Shown here piece after piece: positions 11,168 to 24,311 of a stretch of DNA of 64,000 nucleotides. The notes below the pieces were generated by a model that saw only the letters and a program-made list of their open reading frames with translations, did not search any database and had not been told where the DNA came from. Every line of letters begins with the position of its first letter. Position 1 is the stretch's first letter. Origin of the DNA: Hyparrhenia diplandra (Eukaryota; Streptophyta; Magnoliopsida; Poales; Poaceae); assembly GCA_015847255.1 (NCBI GenBank), contig JADLZK010010454.1, positions 248,001 to 312,000 on the forward strand, in the 5' to 3' direction. The position numbers and the translations under genes are program-made.

Positions 11168-13010
11168 AACTCCCCAGCTTACCCTTTGCTAGTCCCTAGC
11201 AAAGCTATATGCTATAGTAGGATCAGAGTTGCTACTACACTTTCATACCTCGTAAATACCGCGTGTTACTCGTAAATAAATTCTCCTCTTAACCGCATTG
11301 TTCATACTGCTTACCATGGGGCGTAGCCTTTTCACCTAATCATAAGCAAGATAAAACAATCAAGTTAAGTACCATGTCTCAAGTTCTTTGATCAACTATC
11401 ATCCCTGGGTTTTGTAGTATTTTTCAAAAAGAAAATCCTCAGAGATCCTATGTATGACCCTCTTAAGTGGATGGTGGTAATGGAGTTATACAAGTGGCGA
11501 GGAACATACATAGTGGGATGATAGTGGTGAAGTGGAAGGATGAAAGGTAGGATGAGGATGAAAGGTAGTAAATAGCCCTTAGCCTTTTCTAGTATTTTTC
11601 TTCTCAAGCATCTTGAACTATATCTCTCTTTCTAAAAATTGCTAGGACCTGGGCGCCCATTCTTGGAGAGGTGGGTTTTGCCCTCGACTTGTGTCCATTT
11701 TTTCTCTCCTTAGAGATGTGGGCCCTACTCACCCCGGACACGTGTCCATTATTCATCTCTAAATATATTTTTATTATTAGGAGGTAGGCCCTTCTCGCCT
11801 AGTATGACTTTTGTCCATTACTCTCCCTTTCTCGCCTCACTTTTTCTCTATTTATTTTTTTTTTTTTTTTTCTTTTTTTCTTTTTTTTTTTTCGAATGTA
11901 GCCCAGCTTTATTTTAAAAAACATTGAGAGAGACATATCCAAAGATTGCAAGAGTTTATTTTTATAATTATGGCTAGCGGCTTGATGGAGTATGGGGATG
12001 CGCATTCGAAGTTAGAAGCAAAACATATTAGTGGAGTGGGATGATCTTGATGTGAATGATAAACTCTTAAGGGTCATAGCTAAGGAACTCATCATGTAAT
12101 ATTTTATAATTTTAAAGATAAAAAACCAGGAGTCAAGTATCTCTAAGATTATGATAAACAGCAGCTCAACTTTTCATGTACTTTTATCTTTTAATGCTAA
12201 GACTCAGATTAAGCATGTGCTTCCCACTGTGTGTTTGGGTTTAGAGCAAATTAAGCATTTAAAGCTTTGGGAGAATCTAAGTCCAAAGTGTAAGTACTTT
12301 TAAGAGGAATTAGGGGCGGAGCAACTATTCATCATCTCCTTAGCATCATCAAGATCATAATTAAAAGGAAGAAAGTAATCTAGCAAGTTCCAAAGATTTA
12401 TTTGACTCTTTAACACTAAGACTTTTAACTAAGACTCATTAACTAAGACTCATTAACTCTAAGCAAATATAACTAGCTAATAAATAAGACATAGGATAGT
12501 GATACTTATAGTGGTAAATGGGGGTGCTCTCCCCAAGCTTGATCTTGAAGTAGTTCTTTGTTCATCCTTGAGCTTGCTCCTCTTTTCGGGTCCCCCTTTA
12601 ATGTTCTCCCCTGTTAATATTAGTTTTGCACATACCCGAAGGAACAAAATCTTAGATGTTAATGTGAGCCTTCATGTGCTCACGCCTTTTTGATTTTTAT
12701 TATTAAAGGTGTGGACCTTCAGGTGCCCACATATTTTTGAAATTTTTCTATGCAATAGGGATGCTAATGCAAAAACATATGAGTGCAAAATTTTTGTATT
12801 TTTATATTTATGCCACCACAAAGCAAGGAGTGCTTGCATGGGGCTTAGGAGACTGATGCAAATGCAAAGAAACATATTTTTGAGATTTTCTAAGTGCAGG
12901 TTTAGAAAAAGAAAAATGCTAAAGTAAACATGCTAATTGAAATATGCTTTGCGTAAAATTAAATATGCGTATAAATACCGAAGTTACCTCCTGGGGAGAG
13001 TTTAAAGCAC
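11168..13010 (-). other. Long 3' untranslated region of the LTR element
   Basis: 1.8 kb between the gag-protease stop and the 3' LTR with no coding capacity for pol. It includes a block around 11660-11830 with phrases such as gatgtgggccctactcaccc that recur at about 57615-57720 in the second Athila-like element, and a pyrimidine-rich run at 11850-11893. The region probably holds sequence needed in cis, because it is kept while pol is lost. Confidence 0.65.
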
Positions 13011-15807
13011 TTACTCCCATGGCGTGGTGTCGCCTATGGGCCCTCGTGATAAATGTTGTACCCGGTAAGGTTCCTTCAATGATCTCAAAGGGTGGCGAGA
13101 CAAGTGGCCGAGGAAGTCGATTGTTCGCTTGTTGATGCCGGCGCTGGGTTGGGTCTCCAAAGGTGTACTCTTGTTGCTCTTCTTAGCAGCGCAGCCTTCT
13201 TTCTTTTTCCGTGATTGTTTCTTTGGTGGAGACCTCTCGTGTAGCTCTGGCAAGCCGCTCAAGATGGGTAGGAGCCGAGTGTACTTTTCCTTGATGTCTT
13301 TTTTTCTATTCTCTCAATGTGCTCCATCTTCGAGTCCATCTTTTGTTGTAGTCTCTCGAGACGTTTCTCGCTCTTGGTCTTTCTTCTTCGGGCGTTCATA
13401 GTTAGTATAAGTATTGAAGAAACACAGATCTTTTTACCTTGAATCGGGAAGTGGATCTCGCCGCCCCGATGTAGATGATAGCTCTTGTAGTGTTCGTGAA
13501 CGGTCTTCCAAGTACTATGGGAGGATCTTGTTCTTCTTCTCCCATGTCCATGACTAAAAGTCGTGAGGACGTAAGCAGCCTTTGATTTTGACGGGACGTT
13601 TCGGCAATACCTTCCGAATCGGGTATGATTGGTCCGCCATCCGCAACATTACATAGGTGGAACACAAAGGTAGATTACCATATATTAATTGATACGCTAC
13701 CTTTGACATTAAGTTGATGCTCGATCCCCGTCGCATAACTTGCCGGAAGTTCCATTGATTGATGGAGCAATGGATTGATGGAACCTGTGGTCGCCTAGCT
13801 TCTTAATGGTGGTGGAATGCGCCACAGTCTTATGCTCGTTGGGACTTGATTGATCATCAAGACTCGCTCCACATGTGGTCGAGGTTGACGGTTCTTCTTG
13901 TTCTTGCTTCTTCTTTTTGTCCCTCCTCGATACCGGTGCACGTATTTCAGTGGTACGGTAGTGGTACAAGTGGGAGTGGGGAGCTAGGGTCTTGTGTTTG
14001 CAGCTGAATCTCCTCCTCTCGGCTTGTTGACGTGAAGACGATCTTTCGCGTGTGTCGGCGTGAGATGATGGCCTTGGTGGTGGTGCAAGGAGGGGGCGCC
14101 TGTAATGATCGGGCGTTTTTACCTTTGCCCGTATCCAGACCACGGGTCGGTGGCCACATAGAGCTTACCGATGTAAAGACAAACGCCTTCCGTGATGCCT
14201 TCGATAGCATAGCGACCGACCGCAAGTTGTAGGCACATGGTTGTGTATAGTAAACCGACCGCTCAAGGTTTACCTTAGGCATGATGTTGACACTTGAGCC
14301 AAAATCGACGAAGGCCGTAGGTGCGGGCGCCCGATTTCAATGGTGACGACCGGTCTCCCCCGATCTCCTTTCTTGGTGGGCATACCCCGCCAAGACAACC
14401 AGTCCTCCTCGGCATCCTTGGTCTCAATACCGCATAGTAAATATCGACAAGGTTTGCAGATTCTAATTCTTCCGGCGGGCCCGAATCTTACCTGGTTAGG
14501 CATAGCGTATAAAGCCACCGAGACAATTGAGATTCTATCATTTTATTAAAGCTATGTCGGTTCTTTATTGCGTAAGAAAAGCTTTCCATTTTAGTACTAA
14601 TAGTTTCTAGCATTTTATCATTGAAGCTAACTTCTTAGACATGATTATCCATGAGTCTACCTTGGTTTTGTACTAACTCTTAAAGGTGGGAAATTATTGA
14701 AAGAGTTATTACCTTGATAGTTACCCGAGTAGTTACCTTGGTAGTTGGGTCTCGTTGATTCCATCCTTGATTCGAGGACGATACCGGGTTGTTGTTGTTG
14801 TTGATGTAATTCACGCCCCTCTTCTAGCTCGGGACATTGGCTGCCCGAAAGTGTCCGTTGTTGCCACATTCTTCACATGTCATGCGGAATCAAGAGTTGC
14901 ATGACTTCCTTTTTCTGGGCTTTGTCTTCAAGCTTCTTCATAATTAAATCCATTTTGGCGACAAAGATGTCTACCTCTTTCACCGGTGCATTCCTCTTTC
15001 TTTTCTTAAGGGGTTGACGGTCCTCATTCCAAGCTTGGTTTGATGCCATCTTCTCCACAAGGTCAAGAGTTTGATTAGTGTAAGGGGGATGTGAAAGCAC
15101 CTCCAAAGCCAGCTAGCCGGGCCCATGGTTTCACGGGTGTTGTTGTTAAGCCCGTGGTAGAAGGTCCGCATGAGTAGCCGCCTCTCCATTCCATGGTGTG
15201 GGCATTCAGCTGATGTAGTCTTGGAAGCGCTCCCACGCCTCGAACGGATTCGTCGCGGTTGCCGCCGAAAAACTTGAGATTTTCCCCGTAAGGCGTTGGT
15301 TTTGCCTATAGGGAAGAACTTTGCCAGAAGGCAAGAGAGCAAAGTGCCCAAGTAGTGAGTTTGTCTTTGTTGGGCGAACCACGCTTCGCTTCGCCCCAAG
15401 AGTGAGAATGGGAAACATTTAAGTAGGATTGCATCACTTGAGACATCTTTTGATGGTGAAGGTGCCACGCATCTCTAGGAAGTGTTGTAGGTGAGCATTG
15501 GCATCTTCATGGGCTTTTCCACGTAATTGGCTAGCTTGTACCATGTTGATGAGTGCGTGCTTGAGCTCAAAAGCTTTGTCTCCCACATCGACCGCCGGTC
15601 CAAGGCGGATGTTGGCCGTAGTCGGTGTGCGTAGTACTCATGAGGGTCTTGTTTGCCATGACTTCGAACACGGGTGCTAAGCTTCGCGACATTGGAGGAG
15701 TCTTCCGAGGTAGTGATCTTAGGTTGAGACTTCAACTTAGATCTTGCCTCCTTCAAAAGTTTTTCTAGATCGGATCGAAGTTTTCGTGAAGATTCCTTTT
15801 CATACAT
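13011..15807 (-). pseudogene. gag-protease polyprotein of the LTR element, frameshifted
   Basis: The start is taken as the ATG at 15807 (MYEKESSRKLRS), the first Met after the primer-site side. In order along the minus strand: a basic N-terminal segment; a retrotransposon gag domain at about 15470-15010 with the FPFSLLGR and AWF signatures; a Cys-His zinc knuckle at about 14880-14830; a Gln-rich spacer; an aspartic protease segment around 13720-13440 ending in IVLGRPFTNTTRAIIY; a Lys-rich tail ending in TAA at 13011-13013. Several frameshifts split the reading frame. The frame stops after the protease, so capsid assembly and processing could be encoded by an intact relative but not reverse transcription or integration. 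The rice family pair RIRE3/Spip is a precedent for this kind of arrangement; I do not assign it to that family. Confidence 0.8.
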
Positions 15808-15955
15808 TACCCTAAAATAGATAGGAAGAATAATAACGAGGGTAAACTTGTTTAAGAAATTGATAAATTTAATACTTTACAATGCGTGAGAGAGATGTAT
15901 GCAAGTTATTCCTATATTTATTTATTTTATTGGGCTATAGACTTTTTTTTGCAAG

Positions 15956-15965
15956 AACGGCGCCA
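15956..15965 (-). other. Primer-binding site, tRNA-Asp type (partial)
   Basis: Minus strand TGGCGCCGTT is complementary to the 3' end of plant tRNA-Asp; the next bases no longer match. It lies 11 bp inside the 5' LTR boundary. Confidence 0.7.
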
Positions 15966-15976
15966 AAAAAAATGCT

Positions 15977-17705
15977 TGTTGGTATTTCTAACGCCACTAA
16001 CTAGTAATGGCATTTAGAAAGAATATCGATGTTGTTTCTCGATAAAACTAAAAGAAATATTCATTGCAGTTCATAGCATATCCGAAAAAGGTTGTCATCC
16101 CTATAGTTAAACTACTAATATGCAAGGAATAAAATATTCGTACTATGCCTTGATAACTTCTTAATAAGTAAATAAACAATTATAACTGGGTATCCGCAAG
16201 TTTACGCATATGAATATACCATTGTAGCATTTTAACCGGGAGTAAGAACCTGTGTGTTGAATTTATATTCTACCACAGTGGAAAGAAGTCTTCTATCATG
16301 AATTAACTATGCATAGGTGCTAAACATCTTAATCATCTCTCGTGTGCAAAGCTTAAGTGTTAAACTTATCAATTAATTAAACAAGGATCAAAGTTCACAA
16401 TAAAGATAATGATAAAGTTCTCGATAAATAGATTCAACCAAAGTCATATCTAAGTGGGCTTAAAAAATAGAAAGTGTCAAACAAAGGACTATAGCAATTC
16501 ATAGGCTAGCTAGCATTAGAAACTCCAATATGTAACTCTAAACTATAAGTTAGATCTACTCAATTAGTGCAATACATCTAACAATCATTGAAGAAAGACT
16601 AATTAAATCCTTACATGAGGACAGTAATCCGTGAAGACTAAGGCCAAAACTTAGAACAACCCGAATAATATCATCCGCTAGGCCTACATACGGGATGGAT
16701 TGCAAAGGACTCAATGGTGCCGCCACCACCACGATCTACCACACCTAATCTCGGCACATAGGGTGCAAACGTTGTAAATAAGATCTAATCACCACGATTA
16801 CATCATCTCTACCACTCACCCATGATATCAATAGATGAGCGCTTATACTAATCCATGTATGAACATAACAAGAATTCAACTATGCTAAACATGTAATCAA
16901 AGTAAATACTAGAACAAATAATCTCAATATAAACATGATCAAGATATTCATATTAAGAATGTGTCCGAACTTGAAGACTACTTACAATGAAGAACTTACA
17001 AGAACGAGGCCCCGATCTTGAGCCGCCTCCGACGATCCTGAGCGGATTTCTCCCTTCCTACTAGTTCTAGTCTTGATTGCTACTCTTCCTAAAGCGATGT
17101 TTCTACAAATAGTGGGATATGACTTGGATCTTGAAGCGTTGTTGCTGAATTGAGAACTTGATGATCTAAAAAAGGGGGTCTAGGGTCTATATATATGGGT
17201 CTTCTTATGTCCCTTCGCCTTCAAAGAAGCGATGTGGTACTAATCTTTGATTCATCTCGGCTTCTACCGACGCTTCTGATCAAACCGACGCTAAACAACC
17301 GGGTTTAGATTGCGCCTTAGAGGCGTGGAGGAAGGTTCCCGAGACGTGGCTTGCTTGGCGGTTGTAGGGCCGATCGGCCCCATTATTGCCGACGCCTGTG
17401 GGGAGTCCCCCCGGGTCCCGCTGCGGCGCCGCGGGCTTCCGGAGTCTTCTAGATGATGTTTTCTTCGCGTCAAGTTTGGTCCACGCCGGATTAATCCGAG
17501 CCTTCTAGAGTCTTTCTCGAGTTGGATTGCGCTATGCCGCAGTAGTCGTGATGGCTCGCGAAACTCGCTATTTTTTCGCTTAGTCCCCGCAATTCGGCAA
17601 CAACATTACCAAAACTGATGGAAATATGTTAGTGACCCCCTATTCTAGGTTGTTTTTATTATTTATACCCATTTTCATGTTTATTGATTAATAATTTTAT
17701 ATGAT
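15977..17705 (-). repeat. 5' LTR of the non-autonomous element, outer end damaged
   Basis: Aligns along its whole length with 9434-11167. It stops at ttttatatgat and lacks about 15 terminal bases including the TGTTGACAC terminus. Confidence 0.85.
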
Positions 17706-17772
17706 TGTCCACGGTGGCTGCGCGAGGCATGTAGCGGCGGCGACGCCCCGGCGTTAAGGCGCGGCGACGCCC

Positions 17773-17938
17773 ATGGTGTTCGCGGGCTGGTACCTGAAGA
17801 CGCGGAATGGCTCCGTGAAACCGACGGCAGGGACACATGCGGGCAGGGGACCGCTACTGATCTTTGTGCTCCGCAGGTTCTTCCCTTCCAAGGATGAGCC
17901 TTCCCGGCCATGCAGGTGGGTGAGCGCCTCTCCCCCCC

Positions 17939-17985
<47 letters not shown>

Positions 17986-18221
17986 CTCTCTCTCGCTCTC
18001 TCGATCTTTGTGCTCCGCCACCAGCAGGTTCTTCCTCTCTCTTCCCTAAGCCCCTTTTGATTCAAGTTAGCCAATACTGGTTCATAATCCCTCTCTCTTC
18101 CCTGCCATGAATTTTGTAGGTGTTGGAACTTGGAAAGCGTCCTTTTTACACCCTAAAGATGTTCGATGAAATGGCAGAGTTGAATGGCACACTCATGGTC
18201 AAGCAATGCATCTTTACCGAG
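17773..18221 (+). other. Two exon-like segments of an unidentified gene
   Basis: 17773-17915 is an open segment from an ATG (MVFAGWYLKTRNGSV) to a GTGGGTGAG donor. 18120-18221 is exactly 34 open codons between an acceptor (TTTTGTAG) and a GTACC donor, and includes FYTLKMFDEMAELNGTLM. A third piece beginning after TTTCAG at about 18557 has HPHGIGNLIFKDAS in one frame, but I could not join all pieces in a single frame. I do not recognise the product. The segment starts directly at the damaged LTR edge, so it may be a truncated gene or a captured fragment. A short direct repeat (gatctttgtgctccgc at 17859 and about 18003) flanks a CT microsatellite. Confidence 0.3.
17940..18004. repeat. (CT)n microsatellite
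   Basis: Imperfect CT/TC-rich run of about 65 bp lying in the intron between the two exon-like segments. Confidence 0.9.
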
Positions 18222-20500
18222 GTACCTGGTAAATAAACATAATTCTTTGATTCTTGTCAATTTAAGACCAAAAAGAAATTGTGTTGCATTTGTGAGTGGA
18301 TGCTTCATGCTTGTGGCGCTTGACCACACATTCCTTGTATTTGTAACCAGCTTTGCCAAATTTCATCCCATGATTGTACAATGTGTGGTCTGCGTCAAGC
18401 TCGGTTCCCTGATCCAAATGTAGTTGGATAGCGCAACTTATATTTCTGTTTCAGGAAAACAGAGAAGTGCTAATGTTCTAATGATGCGCTTTCATATGTG
18501 ATCCAGTTGTCTATTATGCATTGATAAATTAATAATATTATATTTTCTCCTTTCAGGTATCATCCACATGGAATTGGTAATCTAATATTCAAGGACGCTT
18601 CTCAAGGTCAATACACCCATGCATCAGTAATCAAATATTCATAAGTAAGCTTCCAAAGTATGCTCCTTTTGTTGTCTGATTTTACAGGAGCTTTAGATAT
18701 TCTTGTTTGCAACATGCTGACCTATAATTTTATTCACCACTGATATGGTGACACAATATAATCTCTTGATTCCATTTTGAAGTTTTCAGGTATTGAAGCT
18801 GGACAGTCGAGTCAAACTCAAGGTACTGTGGCAGTGAGCTGTCCCACAAATTTCAGTTATGTTTCTAATTGTTCATGGACAGATTGTGCTTCTTCATTTC
18901 AATGTTGCCAAGGGGTAGGGGGCCTTAAGTATGGGAAGGTGATCTGCCAATTCAACTATTTTGCAACTGTGCAAATGGGTATTTTGTGCATATAGTTGTG
19001 TGCAATTTAATGCAAATGTTCAGTACATACACTCACATGCATTGAACAGGACATGATTTTTGAGGAAGCCTTTACATGCATTATTTTGTTTTTTTTTCAC
19101 TTTTATCTTCTACAGTATCTGAAAAAAGCTATTCATTGTCAGTTAAAGGATAGCTGCTAGAGGGTGATGGAAAGATCTAACACAACTGAATTAATCACCT
19201 GCTATGATTTGGAGATGCAAATCTCATTTTATTTTCCTTTACCATGTGGATCATAGTTTTAGGGGACCTGGAAGAATAATCAATTTAACCACAATACATA
19301 TATACATGAAAATCATAAAATGAGCAGTTCGACAAAAACATTAGTGATAGTAGAGTTCAAATTATTTTTCACATGCCTATAGTTGTCTGCTCAGTTTTAA
19401 TAAAGCTCTATACTCTACAAATTAACTCATCACCCATGATAGTGTTGTTTTTGATTGATTGGTATGACAGGTCTATATCCACAATCTTAAGACGAGACGG
19501 ATGAAGTTGGCATAGGTAGAGCACAAGCCTCGAAGAATGATATTATAACAGATTAAGGTATCCATGACCAAATGCAATTCCAACGGTGACACGGGCCTTG
19601 AGGAATGACCAAGGCAGAGTACCACCATCTAAGAATACTCACGGGTCATGGCGATAAATGAACAATCTAAGATGCTACCTTTTCTGATTAGCAAAAGCCG
19701 GTGACATGGCATCAATCAATGTTGTATTTTCTTTATTTCAGAACGCACAAACAAATTGCCTTAAATTGATAATGGGTGCAAAGTGTAGGGCTACCTCTAC
19801 TATTTTTATGATTGTTGTATGTTATTTCTATTATTGATTTCAACTGAGGAAATATTTTTTGTGCTTGGTCAAAATATTCTATAATTACTTGGTTGGTTTC
19901 ATGTGTATCTCAAATAAAAGCAAGCCGTTGCGTTAGCATGGGCACTATACTAGTGGAGTCTAGTAACATATGTGGCGGGGCTCCTGTGTGATGTGTCCTT
20001 CGAGGTGGCGAGAACGTGGTGCAAAAGTCTAACATGGATGTGGTGAGGTCTCAAGTAATATGTGTTTTGTAGTTATTTTACAAGGCAACCTTTAGAAGTG
20101 TCTAGATTTGGTGAAATCTTCTAGTTTGATTAGAGTATGGTGTTGTAGTGGTACCTACGAAGAGACATACATGACACGGCCTTTTTAGTGTGTTTTTGAC
20201 AACAAAGGGCTATAACTTAAGTCTTCAACAACTTGCACGTAACTTGAAGGCGTAATCGATTTAATGCCACATCGGCGGTTGGTTCATATATTAATACCCA
20301 TTAGACCTATGGTTGTTGGTGGCTCACGGGTTTGGCATGAGCTTCTATTTTGGTAGTTTGTGATGACTAGAGGGTGCACAATGTGTATTGTTGTTTATTT
20401 GATGGATCATTGAGTTAGAATTATTGCTGTGTTTTTCTTATAGGTAGTTGTCTTGTCTTCCATTCTGTCTATAACAAACATAAAAATAACCAATATCAAT
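18222..20500. other. Low-coding spacer
   Basis: Apart from the possible exon at about 18557-18606, I see no gene. Small ORFs are isolated, lack domains and have no splice support. Confidence 0.5.
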
Positions 20501-22727
20501 ATTTATTAAAATTGGCTATCTTCAACTTCCACGAGGTTTCATCTACTTCGAAGTCGCTTACTTTTCAATTCAAATCCGTCGCCAAAGCCAATGTCCACTA
20601 AAGCATCAAGTTTTCATCAACTATATAAACACAACCCTATTTAATTCGCCACCTTATGCTTAACGACGAGCAAATCATGAAAAAAAAAAAATCTCTAAAA
20701 CATATTGATGGCAAAATAGAATGTCATAAGAACACAGTGGGAGTAGGAATAAGTGTGAAAATTGAAGATTACGAGCCATATGAATTTGGCATTGAAGAAG
20801 AAAAACATCAATGCCGCCTCATTCAGTTTGTGGGAAAATGGTTCCTAGGAACGATTCACTAGTTTGCATAATATTGGTTTCTAGGTGTGGAAAGAGCCAT
20901 TTCAATCGAAGCCCTAAACATTACTTGCCCCATAAGTCTTGTTGTGAGAATTGCGCGGATCAAACCTTGTTAATGTAACTAAGTTTGTAAAAAATATTTT
21001 TTAGCATTTGTATTCTCAAGTAACTTTATTATAAAATAGATCCAACAATCTAATTAATAGTACTAATTATATATTGTAAATATTAATACCTTATTCTATA
21101 TATTTAGTTAAAAGTTAAGTTCACTTGATTTCTTGGAAATTGAGAACGATAAAAAAATGGAGAGTAGAGTATATTTTTGCACTAATAAAACAGTATATAT
21201 ACGCACGAGCCGACACCAATCTATGTTCAAAAAAAAAAAAAACTCCAATCTGTGTTTGGAAAGAGTCGCCAGGCGGACCTTTCTCAACGGATCTCCAGTC
21301 CAGTCCACACACATGCCTTTTTCTCGGCTTCTCCCCACCGCCAAGATCGCACACCACTGCCGCAGCATTTCCCGAGCCGCCGGGCGCTTGAACTAGAACC
21401 CTCCCCGACCTCGCCCCCTCCTAGCACTACGCTGCCATGGGACCCCGCTGCCCGGCAGGTACATGAAGCCTCCTTCTCCCCGATAGATCTAGCGCCGGTG
21501 AAGGGCGTCGGCGCGGTCCAATCTCGTTTGCTTCCTTGACTCCCCATTGACGGCTCCTCAATTGGGCTGCCCCAAATCCTTGTTCAGATCCGCTGATTTC
21601 TCGGCTTCCTAACTGGTGCGATATGATATTTACCTTTATTTTGGGCAGATTCATATCGTTTTTTTTTGTTGGCCCGTCGAACTACATTCTAATGTGTACT
21701 GTTTCGCTTGCAGGCTTTGAGGAGCAGCAGAGGAGACCCTGAGGTGGACATCGTTGCACGCACCAGGAGTAAGTGTGCCCCTTTCTCATTTGGTTCCTTC
21801 AAGTGTTGATGCTAGCTAGCTATGCAGTTCGTGTATTCTACTGGGCTCTTCACTGTGTGGTGCTCTGCGTATTAGTTTATTCCACCGGGGAAGATTGAAT
21901 GTGTTACCACAAGTACAAAACAAAACATTTACTCAAAAAAAAAAAAAGTACAAAACAAAACAAAATGAATTTGAAGCATGAATGGAATAGGCAATCTCAG
22001 CTACATGTGGCTACGAATCTATGGTTGCGTTGTTTATTAAGACGTTGGTTGTAGAAATGATGCACGTGAGATACCCACTCTACACAACCTTCCAGGTGTT
22101 GCTAATAGCGTGAGTTGGTAATGGTTAGGCTTATATTATATCTCAGCCCCTGCAGAGCCAAATAGATTATATATACTAATAATCTAAGATAGAAGAAATT
22201 TGCAAGAATATTGTGTGGGGATGATTTTCTTCATGTGCGCAGTTGCTGCTTGTGGTACCATGTCCACTGGTGAGAAGTATTTGGGAGATTGCACTGTGCC
22301 CAGTTTCTTGATGCACTACTTGAACCGATTTCCTGCACTGCAAAAGCTCCTCAATTAGTAGGAGCATCCAGCCACCAAGTTTCCTCTTGTTGGACCTTCT
22401 TAGTTAACACTAGTCAACCAGAAGCACACCCTCCGATCTTTATACCAAGAATTGAGGCATGGGAGGAGGGAAGGGAAGCTGCAGCTGTGGGTGCTGATCG
22501 TATCTTGCTGCACTAGCGCTGACAAGGAAAGTACAGCTGAGAGGGAGAAGATTGTAGTTAGAGGTTGACATATAGGTCCCACCATTTTTTGCAATTTAAT
22601 TTCAACAGTATGAGTATTGTCCTATTGGGTTGACATCTCATCCTAAAAGCAGCACATATTAGTTTCACCGTGGATTAAAAAACAAGAGTGCAGCAGCCTC
22701 GAGTGGTTAAAATGTCCATGGTTGACT

Positions 22728-22983
22728 AGTGATGATTGAGGACTAGCTTTTTTTCTTTCCTCGTCAAAAGAATGTGCCACAGAATGCCTATTCCGTTCAT
22801 GTTTCATTTTGTTTTTGCTTGTGATAACTCATTTCATTTGCATATTATTCTCACAGTGTAGTCCTTTTAGCTTACGTTGCTTCTCCTGTATGTATTCCTT
22901 TGTTATGCAGAAACTGTATCCGTGCACAACACCTGCTAGATTGAATGCCTCTGATACTTCATCCAGAAACAGGGATGTTTGAC
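22728..22983 (+). repeat. Duplicated F-box 5' segment, copy a
   Basis: About 255 bp ending in ccagaaacagggatgttt, repeated at 24312-24575. The segment covers the end of the leader intron (cttttagcttacgttgcttc), the acceptor and the start of the coding exon. The two copies bracket the gag fragment. Confidence 0.8.
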
Positions 22984-24311
22984 CTACGGTCAAAAGTGCA
23001 AAATTGTATATTCTCAAGGACAAGTTGACAAGTTTCAAGATGCAAGAAGGAGAGAGCATTCGGAGATGTTCCATAGGCTACAAGTGATTGTGAATGATCT
23101 AAAGAGTTTGGGTGAAAAAAAAGTAAATGATGAAGATGTGTCTTATCGGTTCCTAAGATGCTTGCCTCCAAGGTTCAAAACATTGGTCACCATGATTAGG
23201 ATGTGTGGTTTGAAGGATGTAACCCCTAACCAAGTACTAGGCGATGTTATGAAAGAAGAGACATACCATATGAAGGACAAGTTGAACAAAAAGTTGACAA
23301 GTTTCAAGATGCAAGAAGGAGAAAGCATTCCGGAGATGTTCCATAGGCTACAAGTGATTGTGAATGATCTAAAAGAATTTGGGTGAAAAAAGTAAATGAA
23401 GAATATGTGTCTCATAAGTTCCTAAGATGCTTGCCTCCAAGGTTTTAATGCATTGGTCACCATGATTAGGATAGGTGGCTTGAAGGATGTAACCCCTAAC
23501 CAAGTACTAGGTGATGTCATGAGAGAAGAGACATACCATATGAAGGACAGGTTGAACAAAAAGTTGACAAGTTTCAAGATGCAAGAAGGAGAAAGCATTC
23601 CGGAGATGTTTAATAGGCTACAAGTGATTGTGAATGATCTAAAGAGTTTGGGTGAAAAAGTAAATGATGAAGATGTGTCTTATCGGTTCCTAAGGTGCTT
23701 GCCTCCAAGGTTCAAAACATTGGTCACCCTCATTGTGAGAGGTGGTTTGAAGGGTGTAACCCCTCACCAAGTACTAGGTGATGTTATGATAGAAGAGACA
23801 TACCATGTGGAAAGGGAGGGGGGTGATCAAGAGGGTGAGAAGAAGAAGAGTGTGCCATTCAGAGCCACCACATCATCACCCAAGAGTAAGGGCAAGAAAA
23901 AAAAAGAAGACTCAAATGAAGATGAATGGTCGAGCTCAAATGATGAAGATGATGAAGAAATGGCTCTCTTTCTAAGAAGGTTTGAAAAATTCATGAAGAA
24001 GGGTTATGATGCTAGAAGAAGGAATTTGTCATCAAAGGGAAAGGAAAAAAGATGCTTCAAGTGCAAAAGCAAGGATCATCTCATTGCGGATTGTGCTTAC
24101 AATAGTGATGATGAGAAGAATGTCAAGAAAGAAAAGGACAAGGAAAGCAAGAAGATGATATTGAAGAAGAAGGGTCACTCATATTGTGTTACATGGGATA
24201 GTGATGCTTCTTCAAGTGACGATGATGAGAGGAAGACATCCAAGAAGAAGGCACTTGCAAGTATCGCTATCAACACGAAGCCCTCCTACATGATGCTTCC
24301 ATTTCCAAGGG
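22984..24311 (+). pseudogene. Copia-type gag fragment with three tandem 90-codon units
   Basis: A UBN2-type gag segment: the block FKMQEGES, EMFHRLQVIVNDLK, FLRCLPPRFKTLV, TPNQVLGDVM is present three times, starting at 23022, 23291 and 23561, a period of 269-270 bp. Units 1 and 2 have frameshifts in A/T runs; unit 3 is open and continues (23453-24316) through an acidic Ser-rich linker, a CCHC zinc knuckle (CFKCKSKDHLIADC at about 24055) and a Lys/Glu-rich tail to a stop. No protease, integrase, reverse transcriptase, LTR or primer site is attached. Flanks are the two copies of a host F-box segment, so the piece arrived with, or triggered, a local duplication. It is not expected to work as a capsid gene by itself. 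Confidence 0.8.
23022..23830 (+). repeat. 270-bp tandem repeat, three units, inside the gag fragment
   Basis: Unit starts at 23022, 23291 and 23561, each beginning aagttgacaagtttcaagat. The period is 90 codons, so the repeats are in frame apart from homopolymer indels. Confidence 0.9.

Larger units (their letters stand above)
9434..17705 (-). mobile_element. Non-autonomous Athila-like Ty3 LTR element with gag-protease only
   Basis: Two direct repeats of about 1.73 kb (9434-11167 and 15977-17705) flank a 4.8-kb interior. Read on the minus strand the LTR begins TGTTGACAC and ends ACCAACA. The primer site lies just inside the 5' (right-hand) LTR: ten bases, TGGCGCCGTT, match the 3' end of plant tRNA-Asp (15956-15965). 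A polypurine stretch (ctggggagtt) precedes the 3' LTR. The interior codes for gag and protease on the minus strand (13011-15807), and no reverse transcriptase, RNase H or integrase is present. The LTRs remain very similar but differ by many small indels. No 5-bp target duplication is visible (gatgta on the left; the right LTR lacks its last bases). Confidence 0.9.

Noticed and set aside
15956..15965. Possible tRNA-Asp gene
   Set aside because: Only the 3' complement is present next to an LTR; it is a primer-binding site, not a tRNA gene.
20656..20862. 68-codon ORF with charged residues
   Set aside because: Lies in the duplicated AT-rich F-box 5' block; the colinear sequence at 29230-29400 does not keep the frame.
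23022..23830. CRISPR-like spaced repeats
   Set aside because: The units are contiguous 270-bp coding repeats of gag with no spacers.
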